From assembly GCF_001619985.1 (NCBI RefSeq), contig NW_017264196.1, positions 1,054,001 to 1,118,000 on the forward strand: 64,000 nucleotides of DNA. The letters are read 5' to 3'. The DNA is from Xylona heveae TC161 (Eukaryota; Ascomycota; Xylonomycetes; Xylonales; Xylonaceae). Position numbers and translations under genes: made by a program. This document shows, piece after piece, positions 11,181-24,117 of the stretch (position 1 is the first letter of the stretch; every line of letters begins with the position of its first letter). The notes under the pieces were generated by a model. That model did not search any database. It saw only the letters and a list, made by a program, of their open reading frames with translations, and was not told where the DNA came from.

Positions 11181-13901
11181 ATGGCCACTCCGATGGTTGG
11201 CTCGGTCCAGTTCCATGGACCAAAACTTACTGATCGGGAGCTAAGAGAGGCCCTTGAGTATGACAAGATTCTCAGCTTGAGAGACGATGTCTTTTCAGGA
11301 AGACATCCGCGATTAAAAGTACCAGTCGCTTTAAATGGCAAACCCGGCCCGCGACCTGTCCATTCCCCTACTTTGTCCTCGCCGCGATCCGAGGCTGCCA
11401 AGGACCAATCTGCAACCACTCCAGCGGCTCCTGTTGAGAATAGAAATGCAATCGTTCCAGTGCCAGTGCCAGTGCAGCCTTTGCCATTACAACAGAAGCC
11501 GCTGCAACCAAATGGGATACCGCGTCACGCGCCTATTCCTCAGGCGGCTCCTGCATCGCGACCGAGCGTTTCTGGGATTGATCCCGTGCTCTTGACAAAG
11601 TCTGACGATCTTGTGCGAGCAGAAATTCAGCTGAAAAGACAGCGAATTGAACGTGTTCTGCGCGAACAGCTCGACAATCGTCGGGCCGAGTCCAGACACA
11701 AGGATGCCAGCTCGGGCGCTCAGGACCTTGACCTTTCAGACATCCTGGCAAAGGCATTCGAACTCGTCACTCCACTATCTGAAACAACACTGAAGTGCCC
11801 AGAGACTGGTGCTGCTGACTCCAGCGACTCGTTTGATGAGAATTCATTCTACTCAAGTCGAGTGAATACGCCCATGGGCACCAGTGAGGGATCACGCGCG
11901 TCATTCGCTCATGATCAACAGGGTCAGCCAATGGAACTGGACAGCCTTGATGCTGACGTCTATCCTGTAGATTCTCATAAGACAGCAAAGGCAACGAGGC
12001 CAGAATTTTCGCCGTACAGAGTGCCCGACGCGGCAAATAGCCTTAACCACCGAATAGATGATGCTCGAAATCTACCACACGCTCCTCTTCCCAGTAATGC
12101 CCAGTCTATGCGGAAGCTACCAGAGCAGCAGATTGACACGCAAGAGATGCGCGATTCACCAGATGAGGAAGAATATTCTCCGCCAGAGCCCATTCCTGCT
12201 GCAGATCTCCGTGACTCTCCACGTACTACTATCCACCATGGGCCGTCTCAAGGGTATCAACCACAGAATGAGCGTCGTGAACCCGCTCATATTCCACTTC
12301 CTCCGTCACCAAATACTGGCATGCACATAGTCAGTAACAATGTGCGCTCACCGGTTGCGCCACAGCCGGCGCGAATTTCACCACTTGCTATGAACAAGCC
12401 TCCGCCATTTGTTCAAAACCAGCGCCAATTGGTACCCGCCCAAAATGGTCATGCTATAGCCTCTTCTAGCCAGCACGCTGCTCAACAAAGCCCCGAAACC
12501 GGACATGGTCCACTTCTTTCCCAAAAACGAAGGAGAGCAGCCGTAGCTGGCGAGGAGCGAGAAGGCCGTGTCGTGTCCCGACGTGCGGTAGAGTCTCCTG
12601 AACCGCGTATTAAGGAGGAGCCTATCTCTCCACCTCCATTCACCCACCGCACAGATCTCCGTCAGGTTGTAGATTATCGTGGTCGACAACGCGAATCTCC
12701 TGGTCATGATGAGTACTCTATGCGCGACCCTAGCCATGGCAGATATTATATCCGGGAATCCGATCATGCACTGCCGTCACCGCACTACGAGATCCAGTCA
12801 CCTTCTTCACCAGTACCCGTCCGCGTATCGTCTCGAACGTCTCTCCGGCGCCCAGTGCGGGATGAGCAAGATCTCAGAAGAGTAGCTAGTATTCAATACG
12901 CCAGACAGCCGCCGTCGCCGCCCTTGTATCCTGTACAGTATCCCTCCAACACTTCGCGGTCGGCTCGCGCAACCTCACATGCATTGGTAGAGCGCATCGC
13001 GGACGAGCCGCCTAGATACTACCGTGAGTCGGTCAGGCCGGTCGCGGCCCATAATATCCGCGATCGATCCCGATCTCCTCAGCCTGTTCGTGAACGGTAT
13101 GCTTCCGTTGTGCAAGTGCCTCCCCCTCCCCCTCCCATGGCTCGCCCTCCTCGACGTATTATCGTCGACCAGCATGGCAGAGAGTATTATGTTGCGCCAA
13201 ATCCGATGGAGATGCGCCACTCTGTCGCACCTCCAAGCAGGCACTCCAATGCACCTATTTACTACGATGAACCTTCTTCGCGGGATCGGATTATCCGTGT
13301 CCCTCTTGCAGATGCCGAGGCCTACGAAGACGGCGGTTATGTGCACCGCATGGGACCACCTGTCGGTTTACCGCGACACTACGCCGAGCCGATTGAGTCT
13401 GAAGCGCCATCCTATCGCGTCTATCGACAAAGGGATTACTCTGTACGTCCAGCCGAGCAGTCTAGCCTCCGAGAAGTAGCTCCTCGCGAAGCCGACTACA
13501 TTGAGCCGCGAGCAACTGGGCGTGCTGATGATGTGACTGGCCGCCGCGTGATTCGAACTCATAGCGTTGTGCCTGGAGGAAATGCACGGTACGAAGTCGC
13601 TCCAGAGTATGCGTCGCGACTGCAGAGCGTACGTCCGGAGCCCGAATACGCCGCTGGCTTAAGCCATCGGCGTGAGGCGCCTGCTCCGCGGATAATCAGA
13701 GAGGCTAGTGTACGCGTCGACGACGGCCGAAGGTATGCCGAGTATGTGCCGGACGAGGAGCGCTTCCACTACATGTCCCACACGCAGCAGCCCCCAACAC
13801 AGGCTCGACGATACGTGGAGGAGCCAGTATTAGCCGGGTACGGACGCGAGATGGTACCCGATACCGCGGGCGCAGGCTCGGGCCACGTGTACCGTTACTG
13901 A
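11181..13901 (+). CDS. Unrecognised 906-residue disordered protein, single coding exon
   Basis: I do not recognise this protein. It is one uninterrupted exon of 906 codons starting at the first ATG after a probable leader splice acceptor. Two segments look ordered: the N-terminal 45 residues (PKLTDRELREALEYDKIL then RHPRLKVP) and residues of about 140-200, a charged helix rich in Arg/Glu (AEIQLKRQRIERVLREQL) followed by LDLSDILAKAFELV. The rest is low-complexity. There is a Pro/Ser/Gln-rich middle with SPxP and SPPEP motifs. The C-terminal third is rich in Arg, Tyr and Pro, with RDRSRSP, a seven-proline run and RRIIVDQHGREYYV. The basic, RS-like composition suggests a nuclear or RNA-associated role, but that is inference from composition only. 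Confidence 0.85.
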   Translation: MATPMVGSVQFHGPKLTDRELREALEYDKILSLRDDVFSGRHPRLKVPVALNGKPGPRPVHSPTLSSPRSEAAKDQSATTPAAPVENRNAIVPVPVPVQPLPLQQKPLQPNGIPRHAPIPQAAPASRPSVSGIDPVLLTKSDDLVRAEIQLKRQRIERVLREQLDNRRAESRHKDASSGAQDLDLSDILAKAFELVTPLSETTLKCPETGAADSSDSFDENSFYSSRVNTPMGTSEGSRASFAHDQQGQPMELDSLDADVYPVDSHKTAKATRPEFSPYRVPDAANSLNHRIDDARNLPHAPLPSNAQSMRKLPEQQIDTQEMRDSPDEEEYSPPEPIPAADLRDSPRTTIHHGPSQGYQPQNERREPAHIPLPPSPNTGMHIVSNNVRSPVAPQPARISPLAMNKPPPFVQNQRQLVPAQNGHAIASSSQHAAQQSPETGHGPLLSQKRRRAAVAGEEREGRVVSRRAVESPEPRIKEEPISPPPFTHRTDLRQVVDYRGRQRESPGHDEYSMRDPSHGRYYIRESDHALPSPHYEIQSPSSPVPVRVSSRTSLRRPVRDEQDLRRVASIQYARQPPSPPLYPVQYPSNTSRSARATSHALVERIADEPPRYYRESVRPVAAHNIRDRSRSPQPVRERYASVVQVPPPPPPMARPPRRIIVDQHGREYYVAPNPMEMRHSVAPPSRHSNAPIYYDEPSSRDRIIRVPLADAEAYEDGGYVHRMGPPVGLPRHYAEPIESEAPSYRVYRQRDYSVRPAEQSSLREVAPREADYIEPRATGRADDVTGRRVIRTHSVVPGGNARYEVAPEYASRLQSVRPEPEYAAGLSHRREAPAPRIIREASVRVDDGRRYAEYVPDEERFHYMSHTQQPPTQARRYVEEPVLAGYGREMVPDTAGAGSGHVYRY

Positions 13902-16900
13902 TGAGCTGAGTGATTCGGATATCGGTGGAAAAGGGGCGCCTTCCCATATTGACTGCCGTTTATCATTACCTACCTAGGATTGTGACATGCGATTGGATCT
14001 TTCCCTGGCCTAAACTCATTCATGTCATGAGCTTTCATGCAGAGCCTTGTGTGCTCTACCTCCGTGTCATATTTTCCTTCGATTGATACACCGTACGTTG
14101 TTGTTTTATTTTGTCTGAAAAGGGATAGATGGGGGGAAATACCGTATCTTTTCATTATTGCTGAGTAAAAGCGATCTGCAACTTGCACTTGTAATTTTAA
14201 CTGGGTGGCTGGGAAAAAAGCAAAGTAAAGCAGCGCATCGCATTTTCGAGCATTTGACTGGCTGGCTGGGGTGCATCGAGGACTTTGGGCAGGGCATCTT
14301 ACAGGCGAATATCTGTCTATGGAATTGTTGCAAGGACTACATGTTAATTGCTTCGCCTCGTTTCTACTTGCCCTCAATAAAATTGATTTCATACATAGAT
14401 ATTTCATGCATATTGTTGTTGGCCACATGCATGCCTTATGCACCTGGGGATGATCTTTTGGGCGCGTTACTGAGGTATTGGCCAATGTATTGTTATCTCT
14501 GCTTGGCATCTGGTTTGATGTAAGCTTGATCGTCGGCCAACTTCTTCATATGATTTGTCTGTCACTTTTTACTTTTTTCCTGTAGTCGGCAAATGCGGAA
14601 CGAAAGGACATGGGGAATCATATGATTGATCCCTGATCCCTGGGGTCCCGGTATGGAAAGATGGTAAGCTCTTTTCAACCAAAACGTTCTGGTTGGCGCG
14701 AAACGTTGCGGACTTGTGGAGGCTATGCTGCTGGATTGAGGGACTACTGTATGCTGTGCCCATGGGAGTTCCCGACGCGTCGGATGGTCCTCCATTTTTC
14801 CTACCTTGGGGTCTCTGTGCATTCTGTCTGCATAGGAGCCGATTTTCCGTTGACTGCGCCTGCCGGGAGAGGATACGCAAGATAACATGCCTGACATGGC
14901 GGCAGCGAGAGTCTACGAGCATACTGTGTATTCCGCCTGCTTGTCTTTGGATACTTTTATTCGTCCCCAATACAATCGACTACCTGTACTGCACGGACAT
15001 GTGTAAAAGGGCGTAAACTGCTACATACGGGACGGGAACGTTGTTTTAGCGTGGGAGTAGGACGCGTATTCCCCGCAACAATTGGGCGGATTTTAAGCCA
15101 GATCTGTAGCGTGTCGAAGAGGGTTGTTGCAATTAGTTGGGGCTATAGTAGATTGAATGCCCATATTGTAGAGTGAAAGAATGTTGACGCAGAGTGATGT
15201 GTGTCGAATGATGCCACAACGCGACGGATAGATGCATTGGGTATCCTTTTCTGGATCAGAGAGTAATGATGCGTGACTTTATCCGCTGTGTACACAGACC
15301 ATGAATGATGACAGCGGCAGTCCGGCACTTGCCTTTTCGCCAATATCGTGGTTTGAATAATTTCATTGTTATTATCAGCAAGACCATTATACGTTTTCAA
15401 GTCGGGGGTTCAATACAATTTATTTAGATTGGTTTCTTTCAAGTGTACAGTTATATATGATTACGCTTTTGCTACCTACCTTGGGTATCTCACTTGCTTG
15501 AATGTTCTTGATCTCATCTATCATGTTTTTCTCTAAATGTTTTGCGTGTCTACTCCGTACTACGTAGCTTCAGCCTACGGAACATTAATTCTACCGAGTT
15601 CAGGACACATACTCCCCCCATTCTTTTCATTCCCCCTGGAGATCCCCCTCGTGTGCCCCCTTCCGTCTTCCGACGATCTTCCCCTTGGGGGGTTTGTGGG
15701 CTGGCTGAGTGAGGCGAGTGGCCTCCTCGCTCCCCTCGGGCCACTCTTCTCAGCACTACTCTGTAGTATTCGAATCGGATCGAAGGACTATCTTAGTCGT
15801 TCGACTCTTGCGTGAGCCATCAACGCCCAGAGGAGCTCCCCCCGGTTTACCATCCTTATCGAAGACTCTTTTGCAAAGACCAGGTAGCTAGGTAGTAACG
15901 AAAACGTATCAAGATGAGCATGTCTCTTGCCGAAGTGTATACAGTGTTTAAAGAAATACACATGTGTACGTGTGTTTCCTGTGCGTCTGTTTCATCTCGT
16001 CGTTGTCTTGTCTCGGCAGGGCGGACGCTTAGAGTGAGTCCATCTCATCCCGCATAGGAATTTTGGGTTTCAAGAGTCGGTCATCACGACGCAACTACTT
16101 GGTTATTTACACATAATAATGGATATATGCACTTCGTGTCCGGTTTTCCATGTGGGATTACCACGGCAATTCTTCAATCGTCATCCTCATGCCATCATCA
16201 CCCTCATCATCCTCGCTCTATCCTTTTCTTCTTTTTCTTCCTCATCCTCACGTTTACTTTTAAATGGGCCCCTTAAGATGATTCATCTCTGAGTCCACTT
16301 TCCTCATCTTATTATTTGTAGTAAATCAACCTTGTGATCATTTAGTATCCTCTTGTCAATAACTGCGGAGAAAGTCCCTCATCGAATAACGGATGAAGAC
16401 ATGGTGCTTATTGATGGGTATGACCGTAGTCCCCGATAGTTCTGTACTGCAGATATCCCAAGAATGCCTTTAAGCAGACAACAGAAGATACGGTTAATAC
16501 TTACCGCAGTTTACCAAGAAGCACATCTAATACAAGAGGAAAAGCGGTAAATAATGAGGATACTCCCCCATACAAAGCATGCGGTAGTGTCATAGGCTGT
16601 CAGTTCCGTTTCCCGCTAAGTGTCCCCATGGTGAACGGGTGTGTCGGTGTCCATAGAATGTTTTACCTTTTTAAGCGTTTTTCACTCTCTTCTCGCTACC
16701 TGTTTCTTTTGCTTGCTTGGTCGGAAGTGGTACGTACTTGTTAACTCGGGGGGGAAAAGGCTTGGCTCTTGCTCGCTCTCACGTAGAGTGACATTGCACA
16801 TCCCCCATTCGCCCATTTCTATACACACAACTTGTCGCGATCCTCTTTCTCGACCTCTCAACAACACCACCACCTAACTACCTCCTCCTTCTCCTCTAAA

Positions 16901-17085
16901 CCGTCAACCTCCTATCTCCGACAAAGCTCCCATCTCCCACCCACCCTGCCACCTTGTCACGGTCTCAAGGGGAAGAGACTTTGCGTTCTGGGCAAAGTTT
17001 TACTCTCCCCTTCTATTTACTTTTCCGTTTCTTCCCTCTCCTCCCCCTACGCCCACGATCCCCGCTGGCGTAGGTCCGGCCAACC
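13902..17085. other. Long intergenic region with CT-rich leader for the KH gene
   Basis: This 3.2-kb stretch has no supported gene; its longest open frames resemble nothing and overlap. It holds one copy of the TACTCCGTA motif at 15551-15559. The last 280 bases are strongly pyrimidine-rich, typical of fungal promoters and leaders. Confidence 0.55.
16801..17085 (+). promoter_or_regulatory. CT-rich promoter/5' leader of the KH-domain gene
   Basis: From 16801 to the start codon the plus strand is dominated by C and T, with clusters such as CTCCTCCTTCTCC. No ATG occurs in the interval, which supports 17086 as the first start codon of the mRNA. A transcription start within the CT-rich tract is inferred from usual fungal promoter architecture. 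Confidence 0.5.
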
Positions 17086-20000
17086 ATGCATCGAATAAGT
17101 AATTTCACCGGATCCGCTCGCCATGGATGGGAGAAGGTTACGCCGGCGGCCTTTGGAATGGGAAGACCACACATGGACATGCCTCCGATCTCGTCGCCGT
17201 CCATCAAGCGTCCTTTAGGTACTACGCCCATCTCACCCGCGACGCCTACCGACACCATTGTCAACCTCTCCTTTAATGTGCCCTTCTCGACAAATTTGCC
17301 TGGGCCCGACCCTGATGATATCCTTCATGCCAGCCCTGGTGCTGTTGAGCGATGGACCTTTCCCGAAGGAACTGATCCGACCACGCCTACTCATCGACTT
17401 CCCGTCCACGTGAACCACAGCGAGATGTTACGGAGACTATGCCGTGAGATCACCGAGGCCAGCAGTGCTGGTGGCCGAAGACTAGAAGCCAGTGTGACCT
17501 CGTCTGAACCAAAGCCGATTCCGGCACTGCAACATCGACCTTTGAAGGGTTTGGTCACCAATGTCTGCCTGTCCGGCGACGCGGATACTGTCCAGAAGAT
17601 GCGTGGCCGGATCTTGAACGAGACACCCGTTGCCTTGGTAAGCTCTATCGCTTGTTGCTCAATTCCTCTGCGGATGGCTGACTGAGATATTTTTTCTCCT
17701 CTGCTATAGAAATGTGCGACTGTTGATGTTGATACCAACCTGGTCGTTGATGCCACCACTGACGCTGTTCGAGCGAGCGTGCTTGACCACTTGGATATCA
17801 TCGCCAAGTACACTGGAACCGACATTTTCTTGCTCAGCCCCAAGTCTTCTGATGCCGAGATTGCTTCGATTGGCTTTGGCGGCACTCTTGAAAACAGTCT
17901 TCACCAGCGTTTGCGAGTTGCCATTTTTGGTGACATGGAGAGCTCGGAGCATGCGAAGACGCGTGTCTTGATTATGATTGATCAGATTGTGAGCCTACAA
18001 ACACTATTCTCTCTGCACGACTGCAAGCCAAAAGATCCCAATAGCTAACGTGCATACCAGCTGAAACGAACCGTTGACGTCATGAAGCTGGAACTGTCCA
18101 TGCACACGCTCATCTGCGGTCGCACTCGAAAGAACATTAAGCTGATTGAGTCAGCCACGGCCACGGCCATTTATTTCCCTCCGCCATTTCCACGCGTCTA
18201 CGGATACACTCCGCCTGGTGCTCACCGTCGGAGTGAGGATGAGGTCTTTATCACCGGCAAGACGCCAGAGAGCATTGTCCTCGCCAAGAAGAAACTTCAT
18301 GAGCTAGTCGTCAATACCAAATGCTACGTCAAAGATGTCATAGTCTCTTCCAATAAGATTGATAGTATTTTACTCGACCGGCTGGATAAGGTTCGAAAGG
18401 TTATGGAGAGTAATGGATGCTATGTCTTGTTCCCGCAACTCGGCACTCAACGCGGCATCATCCGGGTTCAAGGCACCGAGATCCTCCATGTCGAACGCAC
18501 TGTCCGCGAGATCATGGCTCTTGTTCGTCCAAGTTTCCTCCTTCGCTTTCATTCTGAATCAATGTAGCTAATCTCTTGCACTTTAGGCTGGCCAATTCTA
18601 TAGCGCCACGTGGTGGATTCTCCTTCCTGATCCCGTCCATGGTGGTGCTCTCCGAGCACCTTCTCCCTCGGATATCCGCACCATGCTTTCTGATATCTGC
18701 GCCAACTCGGGTGCCGATGTGAGCTTTGAAAAGCTGACCTTTTCGATCAACGGGTCCGACGATTGTGTCAAGGCTGCTTTGATGGTCATTCATCAGATTC
18801 CCTTTGTCAAACGCTCGCAGTATCAGATGCGTGTGAAGATTGAGCTCGCAAATGAGCACAAGGAATTTGTCAGTGGCAAGAAGAATGGAAAGATTAACAA
18901 GATTATGGGACAGAGTATGCATACACCCATATGCCGCGAGCGCGTGGCAAATGCCCTTTGTAGTCCTATGAAGCTGACCCGGATACAGGCAACGTTCAAA
19001 TCATCTTTGATGGCTTCAACGAGTACAACTTCTATATTGATGTCTGCGGATCTCAATATGAGGCCACCAAGAACGGACTGGATCTCGTCGAGCAAGAAAT
19101 GCCTGCGTCCATCTCTTTCCATGTTCCTGATCAATACCACAAGCGCATCATCGGCATCGGCGGTCAGCACATTCAACGCATCATGAAGAAGTACTCGGTC
19201 TTTGTCAAGTTTTCCAATGCCATGGATCGCGGCGGACTCGGAAAGGAGGACGATGACGTCAAGGTCGACAATGTCATTTGCAGGACACCGGCACGTAACG
19301 CTCAAAACCTCGACCTCGTCAAGCAGGAGATTATGGACATGGTCGAGAAGGTGGTGCGTCTTATCCAACAATTGCTTCCCCTTGCTATGAATCGATACTA
19401 ATGCTCGCCGACAGGACGCTGAATTCGTGTCTGAAACTGTTCCCATCAACCGCCTCTATCACCGTGAACTTATCGCACGCATGCCGGAACTGGAGACGCT
19501 AGAGAAGAAATGGAATTGCAAGATTGATTTTCCAAGCACCGAAATGGCGAGCGATCTCGTGACCATCTCTGGGCCTGAATACCAGGTACCGCAGGCGGTG
19601 GACGAATTCTTGGTAAGTTTTGGCCGCGTTGAACTCCAGGAAATTTTTCTCCGCAAAAAGAAAAAAGACTGCTAACACAGTATAGGGCATGGTTCCTGAA
19701 AGTCACGAGATTGTTTTTCCTGCCTCGCCGCAGCTGCGGGAATTTTTAACCTCACAAGAATTCCAGACCGACGTGTTAGACAAGCTCAAGGCACAGTATG
19801 AGGTCGAACTTCACATCAACAATGAGCCTAGGCCGGCCGATCCTGCTCCGTTCCCGACCGAGTCTCTTCTCCTAACGTACACACGCAACAATGCTGGTGG
19901 CCTCAAGGACGCCATTGACTTTTTGGTTTCCCGATTGGTAGCCCACGGACTTGATGCCACGACCATTAAAGGCGCCATCCCTCGTCCCAAGTCGGACTCA

Positions 20001-20486
20001 TTCGAAGAGTCCCTTCCATTCTTCGACTCGAAGCTCCTGCAGCACGCACCAGCCCCGATTGTCACCGATTCACCTACGCGTTCGAGCTTTGGAGATGACG
20101 TCGGCGAGCGCTCCATTTTCGACAAGCTTCGCCGGCCGGGCAGCATTTCCTCGCTTTCGTCCTTTCTCGAGCGCCGCAAGAACAACTCTCGATCACCTGC
20201 GTCCTTTTTCAAGCATGCATCCAGCAATGCTTCACGAGCATCGCTCGTTAGCCTTGAGTCTCAAAGTTCCGGGTATCGCAACCCATGGAACGACAGCGGG
20301 GTAAATCTCCCCGAAGAAGATCATCACAACGGCTGGGCAGCTAAGCTTGGAAGCAAGTTCTCCTTTGGCACCTCGCCCGGTGACATTACGCCGAAATACG
20401 ATCCTCGCACGTCCGTTGATAGTGGACGACCGAGCACTTCGCACTCTACTTCAGGATACCCCGGTCCGATTGGACCTCCTCGTTGA
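17086..20486 (+). CDS. Multi-KH-domain RNA-binding protein (Bicaudal-C/mug60-like)
   Basis: This predicted cytoplasmic RNA-binding protein is 994 residues from seven exons: 17086-17637, 17710-17988, 18061-18522, 18587-18914, 18989-19353, 19415-19612, 19686-20486. KH-like units recur through the middle. One contains HTLICGRTRKNIKLIES (a degenerate GxxG loop). One contains SGKKNGKINKIMGQ. The clearest contains HKRIIGIGGQHIQRIMKKY with a canonical GIGG loop. Further divergent KH folds lie on either side, with alternating VxI and hydrophobic spacing. The C-terminal 150 residues are Ser-rich and disordered (SISSLSSFLERRKNNSRSP). It resembles the fungal multi-KH family related to S. pombe mug60 and animal Bicaudal-C; this is judged from architecture, so exact orthology is uncertain. 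All introns are 60-75 nt. Confidence 0.85.
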
Positions 20487-22274
20487 ACATCAAAATATGT
20501 TTTTTTTTATCACAGGAAAAAGGAAATACCCCTTCGACTCTGATGTCGATTTGTTAAATTTGTTCATGGACTCTTCGCCCTTTGACATTGCCAGTACCTT
20601 CTCTCTCTCTCCTTTTCGAGGATCTTGCTCTTTGCAGGCCTTGAAACTTTTGTGCTTTTTTTTTTTCTTTTTCCAGAGAGTTCACTTCGTTACCGTCTCT
20701 TGGGAACACTTCGGCCCATACTTTTTACATGCGGTCTGCAAAAGAACTTTTTAAACATGAATGGAAGAAAAGAGAAGGCGGTTACAATTTGGGAAATTCT
20801 ACAAAATTGAAAGAACGCATTCTTGTTTTTACTTTTCGCTCATCTTTTCTTTGCTCTTTTATTTTTCTTCCTCGCATTCTCCGCCTGTTTTCCGTGTTTG
20901 CCCACTTTTCACCCTCTCGGCGGCGTCCGAAACGCGTTCACGATGAAAAGGAAGTAAGGAAGATATACCAATTTGCTTTGAGGGCGTTTTGTTCTTTATC
21001 TGATCTTTCTCCTCCATTTCTCTGTTGCTGTTTGCTGCCTTTGTTACGCTCTTGTCATTTGTCATTTGTATTTCTCTTAGAGAGCAAAGAAAAGCGAAGC
21101 AAAAGCATCGGCTCTTTGGAATGTTTCTCCTTGTTTTTATTTCCCGCTTATTTCTCTTCTTTATACCTATTTGCAAGAATGGAGTGGTTCTCTTCCAGAT
21201 CTGATCTAATTCCTGATGCAAATGCCCAAGTGATTTGCTGTGGGCGGTTGTTCGAGTGTAGATGTATATTGCGTCAAACATTCAACCTATTGTATTTTGA
21301 AAGTCATATCAGACCTGATGGCAAGGACCTGCATGAATCACTCGAGCGTAGAATTTAGCTGGCACGGCGCCATGAGTCTAGACTTCAGGAACTCGTTTGG
21401 CTCCCTACAATAGAAGTATAACTTGTAGCTCCCTCTTGTAATTTGCACCGTAGTGGAAATGTTTAGTGGGAGGCGGACTGCGCCAGGGCGGCAGAAACGT
21501 CAGCGCTTGTTCGCCAAAAGTGCCCCGTCAGCATGGTTGACTTCGCCTAGCTCAGCAAATGTAACCAGACTAGGCTCAACTCTCCTAACCACTACGATAT
21601 GAGTTTCCGGCCCATCTGATGATGGAAAGTTTGATACCCACTTGTTGTCTGGCAGGATCAATACTGCTGATGGAATGAATATTACAGAGCGGAACTAACA
21701 AGCATTCTTCTATGATACTTGATGAATTGTTTGTTGGTGACCTGGCCTAAAATGAGTCCCTCCAATTTTACTAGTCCATCGCTATACAGTTATGAGAGGA
21801 CGGGCACTAGTGTCACACCGACTGTCACACAGACCCATAACAGCTCATAGCTACTTTTAGCCCACGAGGCTGCCACAAAAGGATGGTCCTTTTTGAGAAG
21901 AGATCTACAGAGTAATTCCGACCCCCGACTCTCAAACCTTGATCACCTCTCCACTGTATCCGCCTCTTCTTCTTCTTCTTCTTCTTCTTCTTCTTCTTCT
22001 TCTTCTTCTTCTTTGGTTCTCTATGAAAGTCGTCGTTGAGCGAAACTTGCAGCTTGCCATCATTACTATAGACGATCTGAGGCATTGAGAAGTCAGAGTT
22101 CAGCGGTCTAGATTGTCAGCATCACTGCTGTCCTTGTTTATGTCATCGATGCATTTGCATATTGGCTTCTGTTGATAATTGCGCCTGTCATTCATCCTTT
22201 CCAGCGTATGCATGGCGCTACTTTGAGAATTGGTTGCGGGTTCTGAACGAAGCATAGCACAGCACTTTGATACA
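20487..22274. other. Intergenic region with T-rich tracts and a CTT microsatellite
   Basis: This 1.8-kb space has no supported gene. Downstream of the KH gene the plus strand is rich in T and C for about 700 bases, probably 3' UTR and spacer. A pure CTT repeat lies at 21966-22013. Confidence 0.55.
21966..22013. repeat. (CTT)16 microsatellite
   Basis: Sixteen uninterrupted CTT units in intergenic DNA, about 260 bases upstream of the acyltransferase start. The length is likely to vary between strains. Confidence 0.95.
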
Positions 22275-23986
22275 ATGTCTCCGTCCATGTCTTCCCAAGC
22301 GGAAACGGCAGCTCCAGCCCCCAAACAGCCGATTGATTCCCTCTTCGCGTTTTTGGGAACATGTGCTGTCTATGGACTCCTCGCCATAGTCTTGGCTATT
22401 CCGTCTTCTACCCTATCCCAGAAACAGCTCTGTCTTTTTCTCGTTCCTGTTATCATAGTCTGGCTAGCATATGTCTATACGTGGCCGGGGATCGATGTCG
22501 TCATGCAAATCATCTGTCCGTTGTTCTACGCCATGGACGTGCTGGTATGGAGGGACGTTCGTGGGACATTCAAACGGATTCACCGCTCGAAAACCCATAC
22601 CGTCGATCAGCCAGCTCATTCTTCTTCTTCTGTTACTTCAAACGGACATGTAAACGGTGTCAATGGCATTACATCCTCAAAAGCTGCGCAGGCTGTTAAG
22701 CCGCCTTGCCATGCAGATGCCGGGATATGGGAAGAACCACATCCTTCGACTATCGTCTCCAGGCTGAAATGGTCCTGCTATCTTATTTGCTCTCCCCGTT
22801 TCGGCAACTGGACTATTGGTGACGCACGACATGATGCGGCCCAATTGTCCCGTGCAGACAAAAGCATTTCTAGACCTGCTCGGATCCTTCAACTCCTCAA
22901 CCGCTTCGTTATTGCATACATGCTCGCGGATATTTTTGGCCTCTGGGCTCTGCACGATCCCTACTTTGATTGGAGAACTAATCTCTCCATTACCAGTCCC
23001 TTGCCGCCGGAAACCGCCAATACTCTAGTCCGACTGCTTGGGCAGGGCAAGGTTTCTGCACTGGCCATTTCGAATCCTCGCTTTTGGCGCGTCCTAATCT
23101 CTGCTACGCCGGCGTGGGCGAGCATCGAGGCATTCTTTGCAATGCCGGGGCTCATCTTCCTATCACTCGGTGGTCTCGGCACCGTGGGTGACCAGTGGGG
23201 TCATCCTGCCGTGTGGAGGCCTGCGTCAGGGTCATTGGTGAGCATTGCCGACAGGGGCTTGAGAGGGTTTTGGGGGGACTGGTGGCATCAAATGATGCGA
23301 TGTGTAAGTACATGTAATGGTCTCTTTGCCATTTGACTCTCTTCTGTCCTCCCATCTTCAATGAGGTTCTTGTCATGGTGTCACAAAGTCACATCTTACC
23401 CTCTGGCAAGTGTCGAATATGTACACTCAACTAACACGAATTTCTTCAGGTTGCCGGCGACCCCGGTAAAATTCTTGGTAACTGGTATCTCCGCAACGTT
23501 TCCCAGCACTCTGCTTCTTCCAGGGCGAAAGGAGCGCCGTCAACATCGTCGTTCCACAGTTTCATTGCCCACGCCATCCATATTAGCACGGCGTTCTTCC
23601 TTTCAGGCGTGATGCATGCAGGCATGGTTCCCAAAGCCGCCTCTAGTGCAAGCCCGCTTCATCTCGCGCTCTTCTTCTGGGTCCAAGTTCCAGGCATCTT
23701 GATTGAGCTATTTGTCGAGCGTGTCTTTTTCGGTGAACCGACTAAGGGGCAAGCAAGTAGTAATACTTCCCAAGACCGCAGAAAGAAGAGTATGATTGCA
23801 AAGATTGTCCGCTTCACATGGGCTCTTTTCTACCTTTACACAACATTCCCTTTCTTTGGAGAACAACTTGTAGCGTTGCGACTCTGGGACATGCACGCTG
23901 TCCCACTAAGTCCCTGTCGGTGGCTATTCCGTGGCGAAGGGATCGGCTTCTGGACATGGGAGCCACGACACTTTGCTACAGTGTAA
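22275..23986 (+). CDS. Wax synthase-like membrane acyltransferase (MBOAT-type)
   Basis: This predicted multi-span O-acyltransferase belongs to the fungal wax-synthase-domain family, whose members include acetyltransferases acting on terpenoid or trichothecene-like alcohols. Two exons (22275-23303, 23450-23986) give 521 residues. Hydrophobic spans are clear at residues of about 20-45 and 50-75 and repeatedly after 210. The diagnostic region is GLRGFWGDWWHQMMR at the exon junction, matching the family's FWxxxWHQ block, followed by HSFIAHAIHISTAFFLSGVMH, which contains candidate active-site histidines. The C-terminal WTWEPRHFATV is also typical. The open frame extends 15 codons upstream only with a TTG, so the ATG at 22275 is used. 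It converges on the MDR reductase with 131 bp between stops. Substrate cannot be read from sequence; a tailoring role is inferred from context. Confidence 0.85.
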
Positions 23987-24117
23987 CAATCCGAGATCAC
24001 CATGTCGTACATCGACTTTGTCTAAACCAATTCAATTCATTCAATTCATTCTGTTAAAAAATTCGCTGCTTTCCCGTAATAGTCCTAATTCGTTTTCTTC
24101 GACTATTCCCGTATACA

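Noticed and set aside
21545-21625. Minus-strand sequence resembling a tRNA A box (TCGTAGTGGTTAGG)
   Set aside because: No matching B box, anticodon arm or acceptor stem could be built at tRNA length.
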